The notes below the pieces were generated by a model, which was not told the DNA's origin, made no database searches, and saw nothing but the letters and a program-made list of their open reading frames with translations. Of a DNA stretch of 64,000 nt, positions 16,583-25,051 are shown one piece after another (positions within the stretch are counted from its first letter, which is position 1; every line of letters starts with the position of its first letter). The DNA comes from JAAGZL01 sp050291365 (GTDB lineage: Bacteria > Pseudomonadota > Gammaproteobacteria > Chromatiales > Chromatiaceae). Location: the NCBI GenBank assembly GCA_050291365.1, contig JBNKJS010000044.1, positions 36,639-100,638 on the forward strand, given 5' to 3'. The position numbers and the translations under genes are program-made.

Positions 16583-18391
16583 TTATACGCCATCGTTACC
16601 CAAACAGAATGACTCTGGGTGACGTCCGCCGATATCAATATCCTGCAGACCAACAATGCGTACAGTACCGCTTGTGCTATGGGTGTATGGATCTACAGTT
16701 AGATCCAGCCCACCCCACATTGCACAAATCAGGTCGGCCCAGTTACCAAAGAACACATCGCCGTCAACGATCTGGTTGCTTACGTGGGCATCGTAACCAT
16801 TTACGGTATTGCCCTGCTCCCAGATAAACTGCGCAGTATTGGACGCCTTCTCGGTAGTCTTGAACGCGCCGCGCATGGTGGCATCAAGCAGATAGGATAG
16901 AGTTCCTACGTCTGCGTCATCGGCAGCTACCAGCGTTTCCAACCCAACCACTTCTGTAAACGTTGGATCAGCAGCAGCGAATGTAGAACTGTTTATGCCT
17001 GTCATATTGGCTACACCGGTCGGCTGATTGGACGCGCCGGAACCATAAAGGCCAGCGCGATCAATCTCCAGCGCAATCACTTTGGCCAGATCCATACGAA
17101 CGAAGTTTTCAACGTCGATGGATGACTGCAGCAACAGTTTGCGACTGTAGTCAGTAAACGCGCCCAGCGTCTTAGGCGTAAATGTGACCTGATCAAAAGC
17201 CTGCTCGCTCTCTGTTGGCGCTCCGCTTTCTGCAACCCAGTAGGCAGTTGCACCGCCTGTTTGACGTGGTATCGCAATATTGCCGTTAAGATCGGTCAGC
17301 ACCGTCATGCCTGCGCGATCAAGAACAGAACGCTTTCTCAGCATTTCAATAAAGCTGCCTGAAAGTAGATCGGTTGCCACTGTATGACCGCCTGCGGTGG
17401 ATGTACCTACAGTTAAATCACGGCTCAGGATATCTGCTGGCACCAGAATGCCCTGCGGCGCTTTCTGCATACGCTGAGCAGCGGCCTCTGAACACTCAAT
17501 TTCAAACGCTGCAGCTTCGCGCGCCTTACGATCATTTGGGTTGGCCAGGAAGTTCATAGCCTTGACAAATGAATACCGCTTGGCCTCCTTATCGGTCATG
17601 CCGACTTCTGGTGACTCAGCCTCTACAGGGCTAGAATGCCCCATGCGTTCTAAGAGTGCCTTGCGCATCTCGTTGGCAGACTTGCCTTCCTTGAGATATT
17701 CACGGGCCAGGTCCATAGCGTCGTAATCTGCGCCTAGTTGCAGCAGCTCATCTGCACGGGCCTGCGCTTCTCGCTCCGCTCTTTCGCGGGCGTTTTTTTC
17801 AATCGCTTTCACATCGATTGTTTTTTCGTCATTTTCCTCGGGCATTGATTTATCCTCTTGGATTGTTTCAAAGGTGGGTTTATGTTTGTCCTCATCTTCT
17901 GCGCGCCCGACACCCACCGTAGGGTCAGCCGGTACGGATACGATGGAGACTTCGAGAGGTTCCCAGTCACTTACACGGTAAGTGTCTTGAACATCGTCGC
18001 CGGTCTCTTCCAACACCGCTTTGTGGATCATGTAGCCCACAGAAACATGCTTTCTGATACCGTCCACCACGTCTTTGAATATTTCCTCGGCCCTTGCGCT
18101 ATTTCCGAAGCGCACCTTTGCCCGGCCCCGCCGGTCTGGATCGATGGAAACGGACTCAACGACACCTACGTGGTCTCGGCGGTCGTGGTCCACTAACACT
18201 GCAGCGCCACCCTCCATACGCTCTATGCGTACCGAGTCTGGCGAATGATCAAGTATCTCTATGCCCCACCAACGCTCGTAAGGCTCTTCACTTGAGAAGG
18301 CCAGTTCAACGGTGCGGTTTTCGTGATCAATAGCTTCCCGCTTTACCTCAATAGAGCGGAAAAGCGTTTCAGTCTGTTTCGGTTTTGGCAT
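16583..18391 (-). CDS. HK97-type prohead protease fused to major capsid protein
   Basis: 602 residues. Residues about 10 to 165 are a prohead serine protease: His in VDHDRRDHVGVV (69 or 74) and Ser117 in GIRKHVSVGY. A charged linker and coiled coil (about 185 to 275) resembles a scaffold delta domain. From about 310 to the end is the HK97-fold capsid (GILVPADILSRDLTVGTSTA, TALVWVAESG-like AYWVAESGAP, and TFTPKTLGAFTDYSRKLLLQ). Natural protease-capsid fusions are known in some siphophages; release of the capsid by self-cleavage is expected. It overlaps the portal by 23 bases. Confidence 0.92.
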   Translation of the reverse strand: MPKPKQTETLFRSIEVKREAIDHENRTVELAFSSEEPYERWWGIEILDHSPDSVRIERMEGGAAVLVDHDRRDHVGVVESVSIDPDRRGRAKVRFGNSARAEEIFKDVVDGIRKHVSVGYMIHKAVLEETGDDVQDTYRVSDWEPLEVSIVSVPADPTVGVGRAEDEDKHKPTFETIQEDKSMPEENDEKTIDVKAIEKNARERAEREAQARADELLQLGADYDAMDLAREYLKEGKSANEMRKALLERMGHSSPVEAESPEVGMTDKEAKRYSFVKAMNFLANPNDRKAREAAAFEIECSEAAAQRMQKAPQGILVPADILSRDLTVGTSTAGGHTVATDLLSGSFIEMLRKRSVLDRAGMTVLTDLNGNIAIPRQTGGATAYWVAESGAPTESEQAFDQVTFTPKTLGAFTDYSRKLLLQSSIDVENFVRMDLAKVIALEIDRAGLYGSGASNQPTGVANMTGINSSTFAAADPTFTEVVGLETLVAADDADVGTLSYLLDATMRGAFKTTEKASNTAQFIWEQGNTVNGYDAHVSNQIVDGDVFFGNWADLICAMWGGLDLTVDPYTHSTSGTVRIVGLQDIDIGGRHPESFCLGNDGV

Positions 18392-19871
18392 CGTCTGCGC
18401 CCTCTTCTTTAGGTTCTGATATATTCGTCTCTACTGGCAGGGGAATACCATGTTCTATCATGCGCTCTTTATCGCGGGCCATTTCCTCCCAGACTTCGTC
18501 AGGGTCGCGTCCCTGATCTCTGATAATTTCGCTGATAGAGCGTGTTCTTAGGCTGTAGGCTTCACGGTTGGCCTGCATCTCTTTCTGAGGATCTACCCAC
18601 TGCCAGCGCCTTGGCTGCCAACTGACACGCTGGTATTTTTGCAGCGGACCACGTAGCGGCTTGCTATTTACCGTTATTGTTTGAGCAAGGTGCTGAATGG
18701 TCATCCAGTCCTTAAAAACCGGCATACAGAACGCTTCGATAAACCAGTCCTGCAGTGACATCCATACGTCTTTATCAAGCAGCTTGCCTTCACGTAAGCT
18801 GCTGTAATTTGCACCTTCAAGATCTCCTGTTAGAGCGTGATAGCTAACACCCAGACCGGAAGCAAAAGCGCGCTGCACAGTTTTAACAAACGCGGAAAAC
18901 GCAGCATTAGGGTGCTGCGGGTCCCATGATTCAAACGTCCAGCCTGCAGGTATTTTCTCAAAGGTCCCTGCTTCCGCGTCTTGTATGAAATTACCATCGC
19001 TATCTTGCTCGGTAACATCTGGCCCAGGCCCAATTGCATCCGGGTGCTGCTGATAAAATCCCATCTTTGACGCAGCCGCCCGCGAAGCTACTAGCTCTGC
19101 CTCTTCGTAACCGTGCAGCATGTTAAGGCGCAGCAATGCCGTCGCTATAAACGGAATACCGCGCGTCTGCCACGCCCACTCCGGTAAAAACAGATGGATA
19201 ATTTCATCTGCAGGCACAATATGGTATCTACGCCCTGTGTGCGCATAGGTGTCTGCAGTTTGCTTGGTGGTTAGTAAATGATAAGCAACCGGACGACGCC
19301 ATTCATTCAGTTCAACCCCCATCTTGATGACGTTGCCATTACCAAGATCGCGATTGTAATCAACGTCTAGTATTTCAGGATCTAAAACCTGTAGTGCATA
19401 ACGGAATCGATTCCCATCCCAATTACGAACCTTACGCAACAACGCTTCGCCATCTCTAGCGACCGTTTCTATAACTAATTTTTTGAGTTGTTTCCAACTC
19501 ATTATGCCAGTTACTTCTGGTGTTCCGTGAGCGCCCCACTCCAACCACGCATCTTCAATGGCGTTGTTTGCAGGCTTATCTAATTTTCCAGAGCGGCCCA
19601 GCGCACGCGCCTGCATTACAATACCCTGCGGACCTACAACATTTGTTTTAACTAGACGTAGAAACTGACGAACGTAATCATTATTCTGCGCTTGCTCCCG
19701 TGATCTGGTACGCAAGACACGCAAACCCCTCCGAATGTCAACATCTATTGGCTTAACTGAGGTAATCCAACTGTCAGTCAGTCTGGAGATCTGCGCGCCT
19801 TCAAATGCGCGCCGTGAACGCCTGGCCTTGCTATATCCAAAGCGCGCAGCTATACGGTCAATTATCTTCAT
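18369..19871 (-). CDS. Portal protein (lambda B family)
   Basis: 500 residues. Characteristic segments: RRGLRVLRTRSREQAQNNDY, VKTNVVGPQGI, IVPADEIIHLFLPEWAWQTR, and GANYSSLREGKLLDKDVW, all typical of lambda-type portals. The portal dodecamer forms the DNA channel at one capsid vertex and docks terminase. The gene follows the gpW-like gene directly and its C-terminal, acidic tail overlaps the capsid fusion gene. Confidence 0.93.
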   Translation of the reverse strand: MKIIDRIAARFGYSKARRSRRAFEGAQISRLTDSWITSVKPIDVDIRRGLRVLRTRSREQAQNNDYVRQFLRLVKTNVVGPQGIVMQARALGRSGKLDKPANNAIEDAWLEWGAHGTPEVTGIMSWKQLKKLVIETVARDGEALLRKVRNWDGNRFRYALQVLDPEILDVDYNRDLGNGNVIKMGVELNEWRRPVAYHLLTTKQTADTYAHTGRRYHIVPADEIIHLFLPEWAWQTRGIPFIATALLRLNMLHGYEEAELVASRAAASKMGFYQQHPDAIGPGPDVTEQDSDGNFIQDAEAGTFEKIPAGWTFESWDPQHPNAAFSAFVKTVQRAFASGLGVSYHALTGDLEGANYSSLREGKLLDKDVWMSLQDWFIEAFCMPVFKDWMTIQHLAQTITVNSKPLRGPLQKYQRVSWQPRRWQWVDPQKEMQANREAYSLRTRSISEIIRDQGRDPDEVWEEMARDKERMIEHGIPLPVETNISEPKEEGADDAKTETD

Positions 19872-20437
19872 CAGAAACGCACCAGGATTCTATTTCCACT
19901 ACCAAGGCCAGCCGCAAGCCTCTCTGCAGACTCTTCACTCTCTACCATCTGCTTTGCTCTACTGATAGCTTTAAGTAGATCTTCAACACTGCGATAAGTA
20001 GCGGAGCGATTGTTATAAGAAATACTGGCTTGCTTGATCTCACCTGTAGTCATTGAAGCTAAAGCCGCCTCAAGGGAATCAAGCCACTTGCGCGCATTAC
20101 TTCGCCCATCGTGGCCTGCATCCTGCGCTGCGAAGTTAGGCTTTACAGTTATTTCACCACGCCCTACCGTATAGCGCTCACCGGATTTCGTTACATAGGA
20201 TTGCCAACGATATTCACCGGCTTCGATACTTGCTGTGCTTGCTGCATCAGCATTTACTAAGTGCGTGCCATCGCCGTTATTACTACTGGATAACGTCTCT
20301 TGATTTCCATCCTTAACCAGAACGTATGACAACGCCCAGCCATCTGCAGGCAAATAATCCGGTAAGGATTTTGCCCACTTCCAGGTGTCACCAGCTGTAA
20401 CAACAGTAGGCTCTTTTGTAGGAATGCTTGCGGTCAT
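19871..20437 (-). CDS. Head-completion (gpW-position) protein
   Basis: 188 residues between terminase and portal, where lambda has gpW. The first 100 residues are beta-rich (TVVTAGDTWKWAKSLPDYLP, GEYRWQSYVTKSGERYTVGR). The last 85 residues are helical (ARKWLDSLEAALASMTTGEI, then SYNNRSATYRSVEDLLKAIS and a GLGSGNRILVRF end), a pattern shared with proteins I recall at this position in other prophages. A head-completion role is inferred from position; the N-terminal domain is not part of classical gpW. Confidence 0.6.
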   Translation of the reverse strand: MTASIPTKEPTVVTAGDTWKWAKSLPDYLPADGWALSYVLVKDGNQETLSSSNNGDGTHLVNADAASTASIEAGEYRWQSYVTKSGERYTVGRGEITVKPNFAAQDAGHDGRSNARKWLDSLEAALASMTTGEIKQASISYNNRSATYRSVEDLLKAISRAKQMVESEESAERLAAGLGSGNRILVRF

Positions 20438-22443
20438 TATTTACGCCAGTTATTAACAAACCCACCACCACTTCGGCGACGCTGGGTTTGTTTTGGTTTC
20501 TGTTTCTGGGTTTGTTGCTGTTCCTGCTCTTTTTCAAACATGTCTGACTGACTAATCTGCTGCTCTAACTGATCCCACTGGTGTGGTTTCATGAGATGAA
20601 CTTTTGCTGCCCTTGCAGCGTGGAGCGCATAGACTTCACCGTCCCACGCCTCAACTGCCGCACCTGCTTTTTTCTGCCAGACTCTTTTGCCTCGCAGTGA
20701 CCGATGCGGCGCTTTGACTTCACCAGTCATCTGGTCGTAGTAGTCGGCCCGCACATCTTGGTACCAGTGCATACGCGCTGCGCCACTGCCGGTTAACTTC
20801 ATGCGGCCGGCTATCAAGTCTTTTGCGTTATGAGTGCCAACAATGAACGGTGTCAGCCCGTATTTAGCCGCCTTGGTATTGCGGCGACCTCTGGTGTCTA
20901 TGCTTGCCTTCGGTCTTGAAAATATCTCGCGTGTTCCGTAGTCGTTTGATGAGCCTTTGACGGCCATAACACCGCGACTCATCCGACTACGCACGTAATG
21001 GTAAACAGCATCAGACGTTGTACCGTCTGAGCTGTCTATCGATATTGCTGTTACACCGATCTGCGCACCGCTTTCGTGCTGATAGGTACCAAACAGGATG
21101 CTATCTAGGTCATCCCATACCTTGTCACTTTTATCGATAGTGTTACCGTAGATCTCACCCCACCAAACTAGCCAGCTTTCTTCATCGCGACCCCAAGCCC
21201 GCAGAATAATAGCTAAACGGTCATGCTGGACATCAACACCAGCAGTAATTATTAAACCGCCGCGCTGTACTGTCTTTTCTGGATAATCCAGCGCTTTGGC
21301 GCGCAGCTCTTCCGTATCCGGCGCATCGCTGGTGTATTCGTAAGGCAACCCCTTGCAGGAGTTCACGAATACGATCATTTCCGTATCGTCGCCCTGATCC
21401 AGCTGGTGTTGTGCTTCCAGATAGCGTTCAACCAACCGCTGCAGCCTGCTCCCCGGAAACGGGCTATACATTTCGTTAATGTAAAACCCAGCTACACCCC
21501 TAAATTCAGCGGTTGCCTTCCACTCCCCTTGCTCGACATTCCGGTTTTTCTGGTCATCATCCCAGATAATTCCGCAATGCGGACACACATAAATAGCTGT
21601 TTCCGGTAATGCGTGACCATATATCTCATGATGACGCTCACCCTCACCATCCCAATGAACGTTTTCCCAACTCAATACATGGGACTCGCCACACTCATGA
21701 CACGGAACATAAAACTTTCGCTGATCTGAAACTAAGTAATTAGCCTCTATCGTAGACAACCCCTTAACTGACGGAGTACCACCAAACACCACCTTGCGGC
21801 GATGGTATGTCTTGGTGCGCTCTTCCAGCAGCTTGATCGAATCACCTTGCTGACCGACATTAATCTGCGCATCGTCTGGCTCCTCTACAAAGACGCAAGG
21901 AGCTGGCGTTGATTTAACATTGCTAGGCGAGTTTGACCCAACCAATTTCAAGAAGCCGCCGGGGAACTTCTTAAACAATGCGCGATTACCATCTTTCCTG
22001 CTGGTGCGCACATCCATAACTGCTGACAGCCTTGGTGTAGCCTCTACCATTGGCCGGAACTTCTCGTCTACATACTCCTTGGCAGCCGCCTCTTTAGCGA
22101 ACATTCCAACAATAGGTGAAGGTTCGCAATCAATTTTCTTGCCAATCCAGTTATTAACTACGCCGTCTGTCCACGCGACTTGCGCTGACTTCATGCAAAC
22201 AACTTTCCATGTATCAGGATCGTCAAGCGCATCGTGTATACCTGGCACCCATGGTGTCAGTTCAGTGCTGTACTTACCGGGTAGTGCTGATGATTCAGCG
22301 GCTAAATAACGATAGTTGTTTGACCACTCAGTAGTGCTAACACTAGGCGGTGGTTCCCACGCCTGTGCCACCCTTTCCATCATTGAGCACAGCGTCGGCA
22401 TCGTGCGATGAAAGATGTCTGAGGGCAGAGTGAATGTTTTCAT
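20437..22443 (-). CDS. Terminase large subunit (lambda GpA family)
   Basis: 668 residues. Walker-A-like KSAQVAWT at 85 to 92 (compare KSARVG in lambda gpA), Walker B region CVFVEEPDDA, a CHECG...CPHCG zinc-ribbon-like pair in the middle, and nuclease region GLIITAGVDVQHDRL with acidic residues. The C-terminal 40 residues are Gln/Lys-rich. It translocates DNA into the procapsid and cuts at cos. It overlaps the small subunit by 101 bases in another frame, an unusually long overlap. Confidence 0.95.
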   Translation of the reverse strand: MKTFTLPSDIFHRTMPTLCSMMERVAQAWEPPPSVSTTEWSNNYRYLAAESSALPGKYSTELTPWVPGIHDALDDPDTWKVVCMKSAQVAWTDGVVNNWIGKKIDCEPSPIVGMFAKEAAAKEYVDEKFRPMVEATPRLSAVMDVRTSRKDGNRALFKKFPGGFLKLVGSNSPSNVKSTPAPCVFVEEPDDAQINVGQQGDSIKLLEERTKTYHRRKVVFGGTPSVKGLSTIEANYLVSDQRKFYVPCHECGESHVLSWENVHWDGEGERHHEIYGHALPETAIYVCPHCGIIWDDDQKNRNVEQGEWKATAEFRGVAGFYINEMYSPFPGSRLQRLVERYLEAQHQLDQGDDTEMIVFVNSCKGLPYEYTSDAPDTEELRAKALDYPEKTVQRGGLIITAGVDVQHDRLAIILRAWGRDEESWLVWWGEIYGNTIDKSDKVWDDLDSILFGTYQHESGAQIGVTAISIDSSDGTTSDAVYHYVRSRMSRGVMAVKGSSNDYGTREIFSRPKASIDTRGRRNTKAAKYGLTPFIVGTHNAKDLIAGRMKLTGSGAARMHWYQDVRADYYDQMTGEVKAPHRSLRGKRVWQKKAGAAVEAWDGEVYALHAARAAKVHLMKPHQWDQLEQQISQSDMFEKEQEQQQTQKQKPKQTQRRRSGGGFVNNWRK

Positions 22444-22837
22444 TGATTAAATCTGGGTCTACTTCAACTCCATAGCGGGTTTGAATTTTCTGCCTCAGTT
22501 TATCCGCCATGGTCATAAACTCTGTGCGAGCAGCAACCACCATAGCCGCGAACCGTGGCTCTGCTTCTTGTATTGGTACCAGTGCACCCACCTTCTCTGC
22601 CGCTTGGATCTCTTTCAAAACCGCACCAGCTTCGGCGTCACGTATCTTTGATTTATTCAGCTCTTCCTGTGAGGAAAGGCCTCGACCCGCCGCCTTCTCT
22701 CTAAGGTTGCGGATATATGCAACCCTGATTTCGCTCATCGCCTTTTTCTTCCAATCAATACCAAGCTCCCGCAACACGGTACGCGCATTACGTTCACTCA
22801 TATCCAAATGACGAGCGACTTCTAACTGTGTTGGCAT
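22343..22837 (-). CDS. Terminase small subunit (Nu1-like)
   Basis: 164 residues with N-terminal winged-HTH pattern (QLEVARHLDMSERNARTVLR) and helical remainder, matching Nu1/DUF1441-type small terminases. It recognises the packaging site, expected just upstream in the 22,838 to 23,013 gap. The C-terminal Gly/Asp-rich tail overlaps the large subunit gene. Confidence 0.88.
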   Translation of the reverse strand: MPTQLEVARHLDMSERNARTVLRELGIDWKKKAMSEIRVAYIRNLREKAAGRGLSSQEELNKSKIRDAEAGAVLKEIQAAEKVGALVPIQEAEPRFAAMVVAARTEFMTMADKLRQKIQTRYGVEVDPDLINENIHSALRHLSSHDADAVLNDGKGGTGVGTTA

Positions 22838-23013
22838 ATCACGGGGCCTGACATTTAACTTAAAACAAACAGTCTTTACTGTGCACTGCTGCCTGGGTGG
22901 TGCTTGCTAACTTATTGATTATACAGGAATAGGAACCCCCTATAGGCTCCAATATCTGCACGAAATCCGCGTGCAGCGCGCCCGAAGGTATGGAGGTCCC
23001 AGAAGGACCCGCG
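22838..23013. other. Gene-free 176 bp before terminase; candidate cos region
   Basis: No gene is visible. It holds a 7-bp inverted repeat at 22956-22962 / 22970-22976 (CTGCACG / CGTGCAG) and a GGTCC/GGACC repeat near 22,998 to 23,012. Position directly upstream of a Nu1-type small terminase is where lambda-like phages carry cos. The actual nick sites cannot be read from sequence alone. Confidence 0.4.
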
Positions 23014-23592
23014 CTACAGCCTAGAGATACGCCATCTTATTTCATGAGTAAAGTTCTTTCTAAAGCGGCGTCTAGCCTCTTTCTCCATCACCCTTTCAAC
23101 CTTACGCTGCATAAAGGTGCGCGGAACGCTGGGGCCGTGTAGCGCTTTGATTGGGTAGCGGCCTTTACCTGTTCTTACATAGACCAAGGGCTTTCCGCTA
23201 TTCTTACCGCTACCTATGAACGACCCTTTGTAGACCTTAGACTTGTTCCAGGCTTTGGCTCTTACGCCTCCTTCCCTTGAACGCTTGGTACGTTTTCCCG
23301 GCCGACCCATCAGCTGCCTACCAACCCTTACGAACTCAATCAAGTTCGGTGCGCCCGGTAGTGCATTGATCTTTGCTGTATAGCGACCGCGCCTAGCACG
23401 AACAATCTTTAGACGTTTCTTGATGTACCCAGACTTCAAGCCTGTCTCTTTCTTAATCTCTCTCGACGATTCCGTCCTAACGCCTGATATAGTTTTATTA
23501 AGAGCCGATACTGTGGCCGCCGGTACTACTTTACGCTCAAGGCTATTCAGGTATCTTGTAACCTCCTTGACGTCTCCCTTTACCGAGAACAT
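23014..23592 (-). CDS. Minor tail protein Z-like (tail-head joining)
   Basis: 192 very basic residues. MFSVKGDVKEVTRYLNSLER, then TVSALNKTISGVRTESSREI and KKETGLKSGYIKKRLKI match the Prophage minor tail Z (gpZ) pattern; the C-terminus has R-T-F-M-Q-R and a basic end. In lambda Z lies between head and tail genes; here it is upstream of terminase, beyond the likely cos. Start overlaps the stop of a 29-residue gene as TAATG. Confidence 0.75.
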   Translation of the reverse strand: MFSVKGDVKEVTRYLNSLERKVVPAATVSALNKTISGVRTESSREIKKETGLKSGYIKKRLKIVRARRGRYTAKINALPGAPNLIEFVRVGRQLMGRPGKRTKRSREGGVRAKAWNKSKVYKGSFIGSGKNSGKPLVYVRTGKGRYPIKALHGPSVPRTFMQRKVERVMEKEARRRFRKNFTHEIRWRISRL

Positions 23593-23681
23593 TAGCGGTC
23601 ATAGTGATGCGGATGCTTTGGGTCACGCTCCATTACTATCCACAAACCAACAATAGCAATAGCAATTAGCAGTATCTCCAC
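23592..23681 (-). CDS. 29-residue membrane protein, GTG start
   Basis: MEILLIAIAIVGLWIVMERD then PKHPHHYDR. One transmembrane segment and a His/Pro-rich tail. The GTG follows a run of six G residues and lies one base after the stop of the preceding gene, and the stop overlaps the gpZ ATG as TAATG, so coupled translation is likely. Function unknown; late small membrane proteins may act in lysis. Confidence 0.5.
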   Translation of the reverse strand: MEILLIAIAIVGLWIVMERDPKHPHHYDR

Positions 23682-23682
23682 A

Positions 23683-23868
23683 TCAACCCCCCAGCTTCTT
23701 TAGTCCTAACTGAATTAGCAGTGAGGCCAGCAATGTAATCGCGCTGACGTACCCAATAGCTCTATTCTGCCAGCCGCGAACCATACGCATTTCATCAAAC
23801 AGCACATCAACATCCTTTTGCAATCGCTCGATCTTTGCGTCCCGCTGCCCCTCATCGTAAGTATTCAC
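23683..23868 (-). CDS. Small coiled-coil membrane protein (XhlA-like layout)
   Basis: 61 residues: a charged coiled-coil region (about 8 to 35, GQRDAKIERLQKDVDVLFDE) followed by one C-terminal transmembrane helix (about 38 to 57). This layout is that of haemolysin XhlA-like phage proteins that assist lysis. It is the first gene after the late promoter and terminator. Assignment by layout only. Confidence 0.6.
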   Translation of the reverse strand: MNTYDEGQRDAKIERLQKDVDVLFDEMRMVRGWQNRAIGYVSAITLLASLLIQLGLKKLGG

Positions 23869-23921
23869 GGCTGTTTGTTCCTGTTGTGCTGTCTGTTGGT
23901 TTGTTTTGATAATTTGACGGC

Positions 23922-23957
23922 ATGAAAAAACCCACGCCGTGTTAACGGAGTGGGTTT
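23922..23957 (-). terminator. Intrinsic terminator at start of late transcript (tR'-like)
   Basis: On the minus strand an 8-bp stem (AAACCCAC / GTGGGTTT), extended by an inner CCGT/ACGG pair with GTTA loop, is followed by T residues. It lies about 25 bases after the predicted late start point, matching the PR'-tR' arrangement that Q proteins overcome. Confidence 0.88.
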
Positions 23958-23986
23958 CTGCTTCGTCACCTCTGCGAAGCTAACGC

Positions 23987-24016
23987 ATTCTATGCAGAAA
24001 GCGGCTAGCCAGTCAA
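23987..24016 (-). promoter_or_regulatory. Putative late promoter (PR'-like)
   Basis: On the minus strand TTGACT, 18 bases, TAGAAT. Start expected near 23,980. A 6-bp hairpin (GCTTCG / CGAAGC, 23960-23980) falls in the first bases of the transcript and may pause polymerase, as in Q systems. It sits directly after the Q-like gene. Confidence 0.65.
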
Positions 24017-24043
24017 CTACTTTTTGTCAATGAAGATTAGGTT

Positions 24044-24421
24044 TCATTTTGTGACACCTTCTCCAGCATCCCAATACGCAGCTACCGACGCTTCACCATA
24101 GCCGCGATATATCTTTACCGTTGCTTCACTTACCTTCACTTCATCCGCAATCACCTTATTAGGCATCTCCAGGTAATAAATCATTTTCAGGACCTTGAAA
24201 TATACCGGCTGCTGCATTTTGACACGGCCCAGAATTCTATCCATACGCTCTGAATCTGGATCATCAGGGCCGCGACCTTTATCTAGCAACTCTTCGTACC
24301 GACCAACAGTGCTACTATCTACGCCGACACCCTCAAGAGCCTGCAACCACTCACCCCATGCCTTTAATCTCTCTCTGGTACCTTCGATTACTTTGTGATT
24401 AAGCTGCTTCGCTGCTGACAC
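24044..24421 (-). CDS. Q-like late antiterminator
   Basis: 125 residues, GTG start with AGGAG ten bases upstream. N-terminal ERLKAWGEWLQALEGVGVDS resembles phage antitermination Q and RinA-like proteins, and the C-terminal half contains a sigma-70 region 4-like HTH (NKVIADEVKVSEATVKIYRG). It is the last gene of the early operon and is followed by a promoter-terminator pair and then by the late genes, the exact setting of Q. Its expected action is to let polymerase read through the terminator at 23,922-23,957. Confidence 0.78.
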   Translation of the reverse strand: MSAAKQLNHKVIEGTRERLKAWGEWLQALEGVGVDSSTVGRYEELLDKGRGPDDPDSERMDRILGRVKMQQPVYFKVLKMIYYLEMPNKVIADEVKVSEATVKIYRGYGEASVAAYWDAGEGVTK

Positions 24422-24434
24422 TATTCTTTTTCTC

Positions 24435-24668
24435 CTAATGTTTTTTACACGCTGCCTTTGCTTTCGCTAAGCTAGACCATGTACCCAACAACTCATGTGG
24501 CTGTGGTATTGTCTCGCCTATCTCGTAATGCACTTTAAGCCTTGACTTCCACCCCGCATCAAACGGACCCCACGCGGTATACTGGTCTTTACCGTACGCC
24601 TTGCTAGGTGTTATCAAATACCCTGCGTCTGATTTGTATCTCCCGTCTGCCTGCTCTTCCCACTTCAC
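24435..24668 (-). CDS. Small early phage protein, unknown
   Basis: 77 residues, aromatic-rich (DAGYLITPSKAYGKDQYTAW and LLGTWSSLAKAKAACKKH). The pattern resembles small single-domain phage proteins with a YLITP...YxAWGP core, whose role is unknown. It lies between the zinc-binding-like protein and the Q-like gene and overlaps the former by 4 bases. Confidence 0.6.
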   Translation of the reverse strand: MKWEEQADGRYKSDAGYLITPSKAYGKDQYTAWGPFDAGWKSRLKVHYEIGETIPQPHELLGTWSSLAKAKAACKKH

Positions 24669-25051
24669 CGCTTAGCCTGCAACGCTCCGGTTATCCGCTG
24701 CCTGATGTAGTTATCAATCCTGTCGATGTAACATACCCGCGACTCATCCTGCATAACCGGATACTTCACAGACTCAAACCTTCCGCGCTGCTGCTCAAAC
24801 TCAACAACCGTCAACCCCTTAACCTCATGCAGACGCTTTAGCAAATATTCATTTGCTCTGAGCGTGCGGGTGATTACCGGCCAATCCTCCATCTTGGTGT
24901 CGTAGTGATAACTACAGCAGCCCTTGCCACCACGTACTGAGTTAAACATTGTGGCTGCTAATGGACAGTGATACGCCATGCAGGTGCCTTGCCTGTACTT
25001 CGGTTTTTGCTCTGGCTGATGCTTAACCGCATGATTGCTTACTTGGCTCAC
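24665..25051 (-). CDS. Early phage protein with Cys/His cluster
   Basis: 128 residues. Residues about 24 to 50 contain GTCMAYHCPLAATM and GCCSYHYDT, a Cys/His cluster likely to bind zinc, with a helical C-terminus (RVCYIDRIDNYIRQRITGAL). The order YHCPLAAT...CSYH recurs in small proteins next to phage replication genes, where it may help initiation or helicase loading; this is inference. It overlaps the initiator gene by 4 bases (ATGA), pointing to coupled translation. Confidence 0.6.
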   Translation of the reverse strand: MSQVSNHAVKHQPEQKPKYRQGTCMAYHCPLAATMFNSVRGGKGCCSYHYDTKMEDWPVITRTLRANEYLLKRLHEVKGLTVVEFEQQRGRFESVKYPVMQDESRVCYIDRIDNYIRQRITGALQAKR

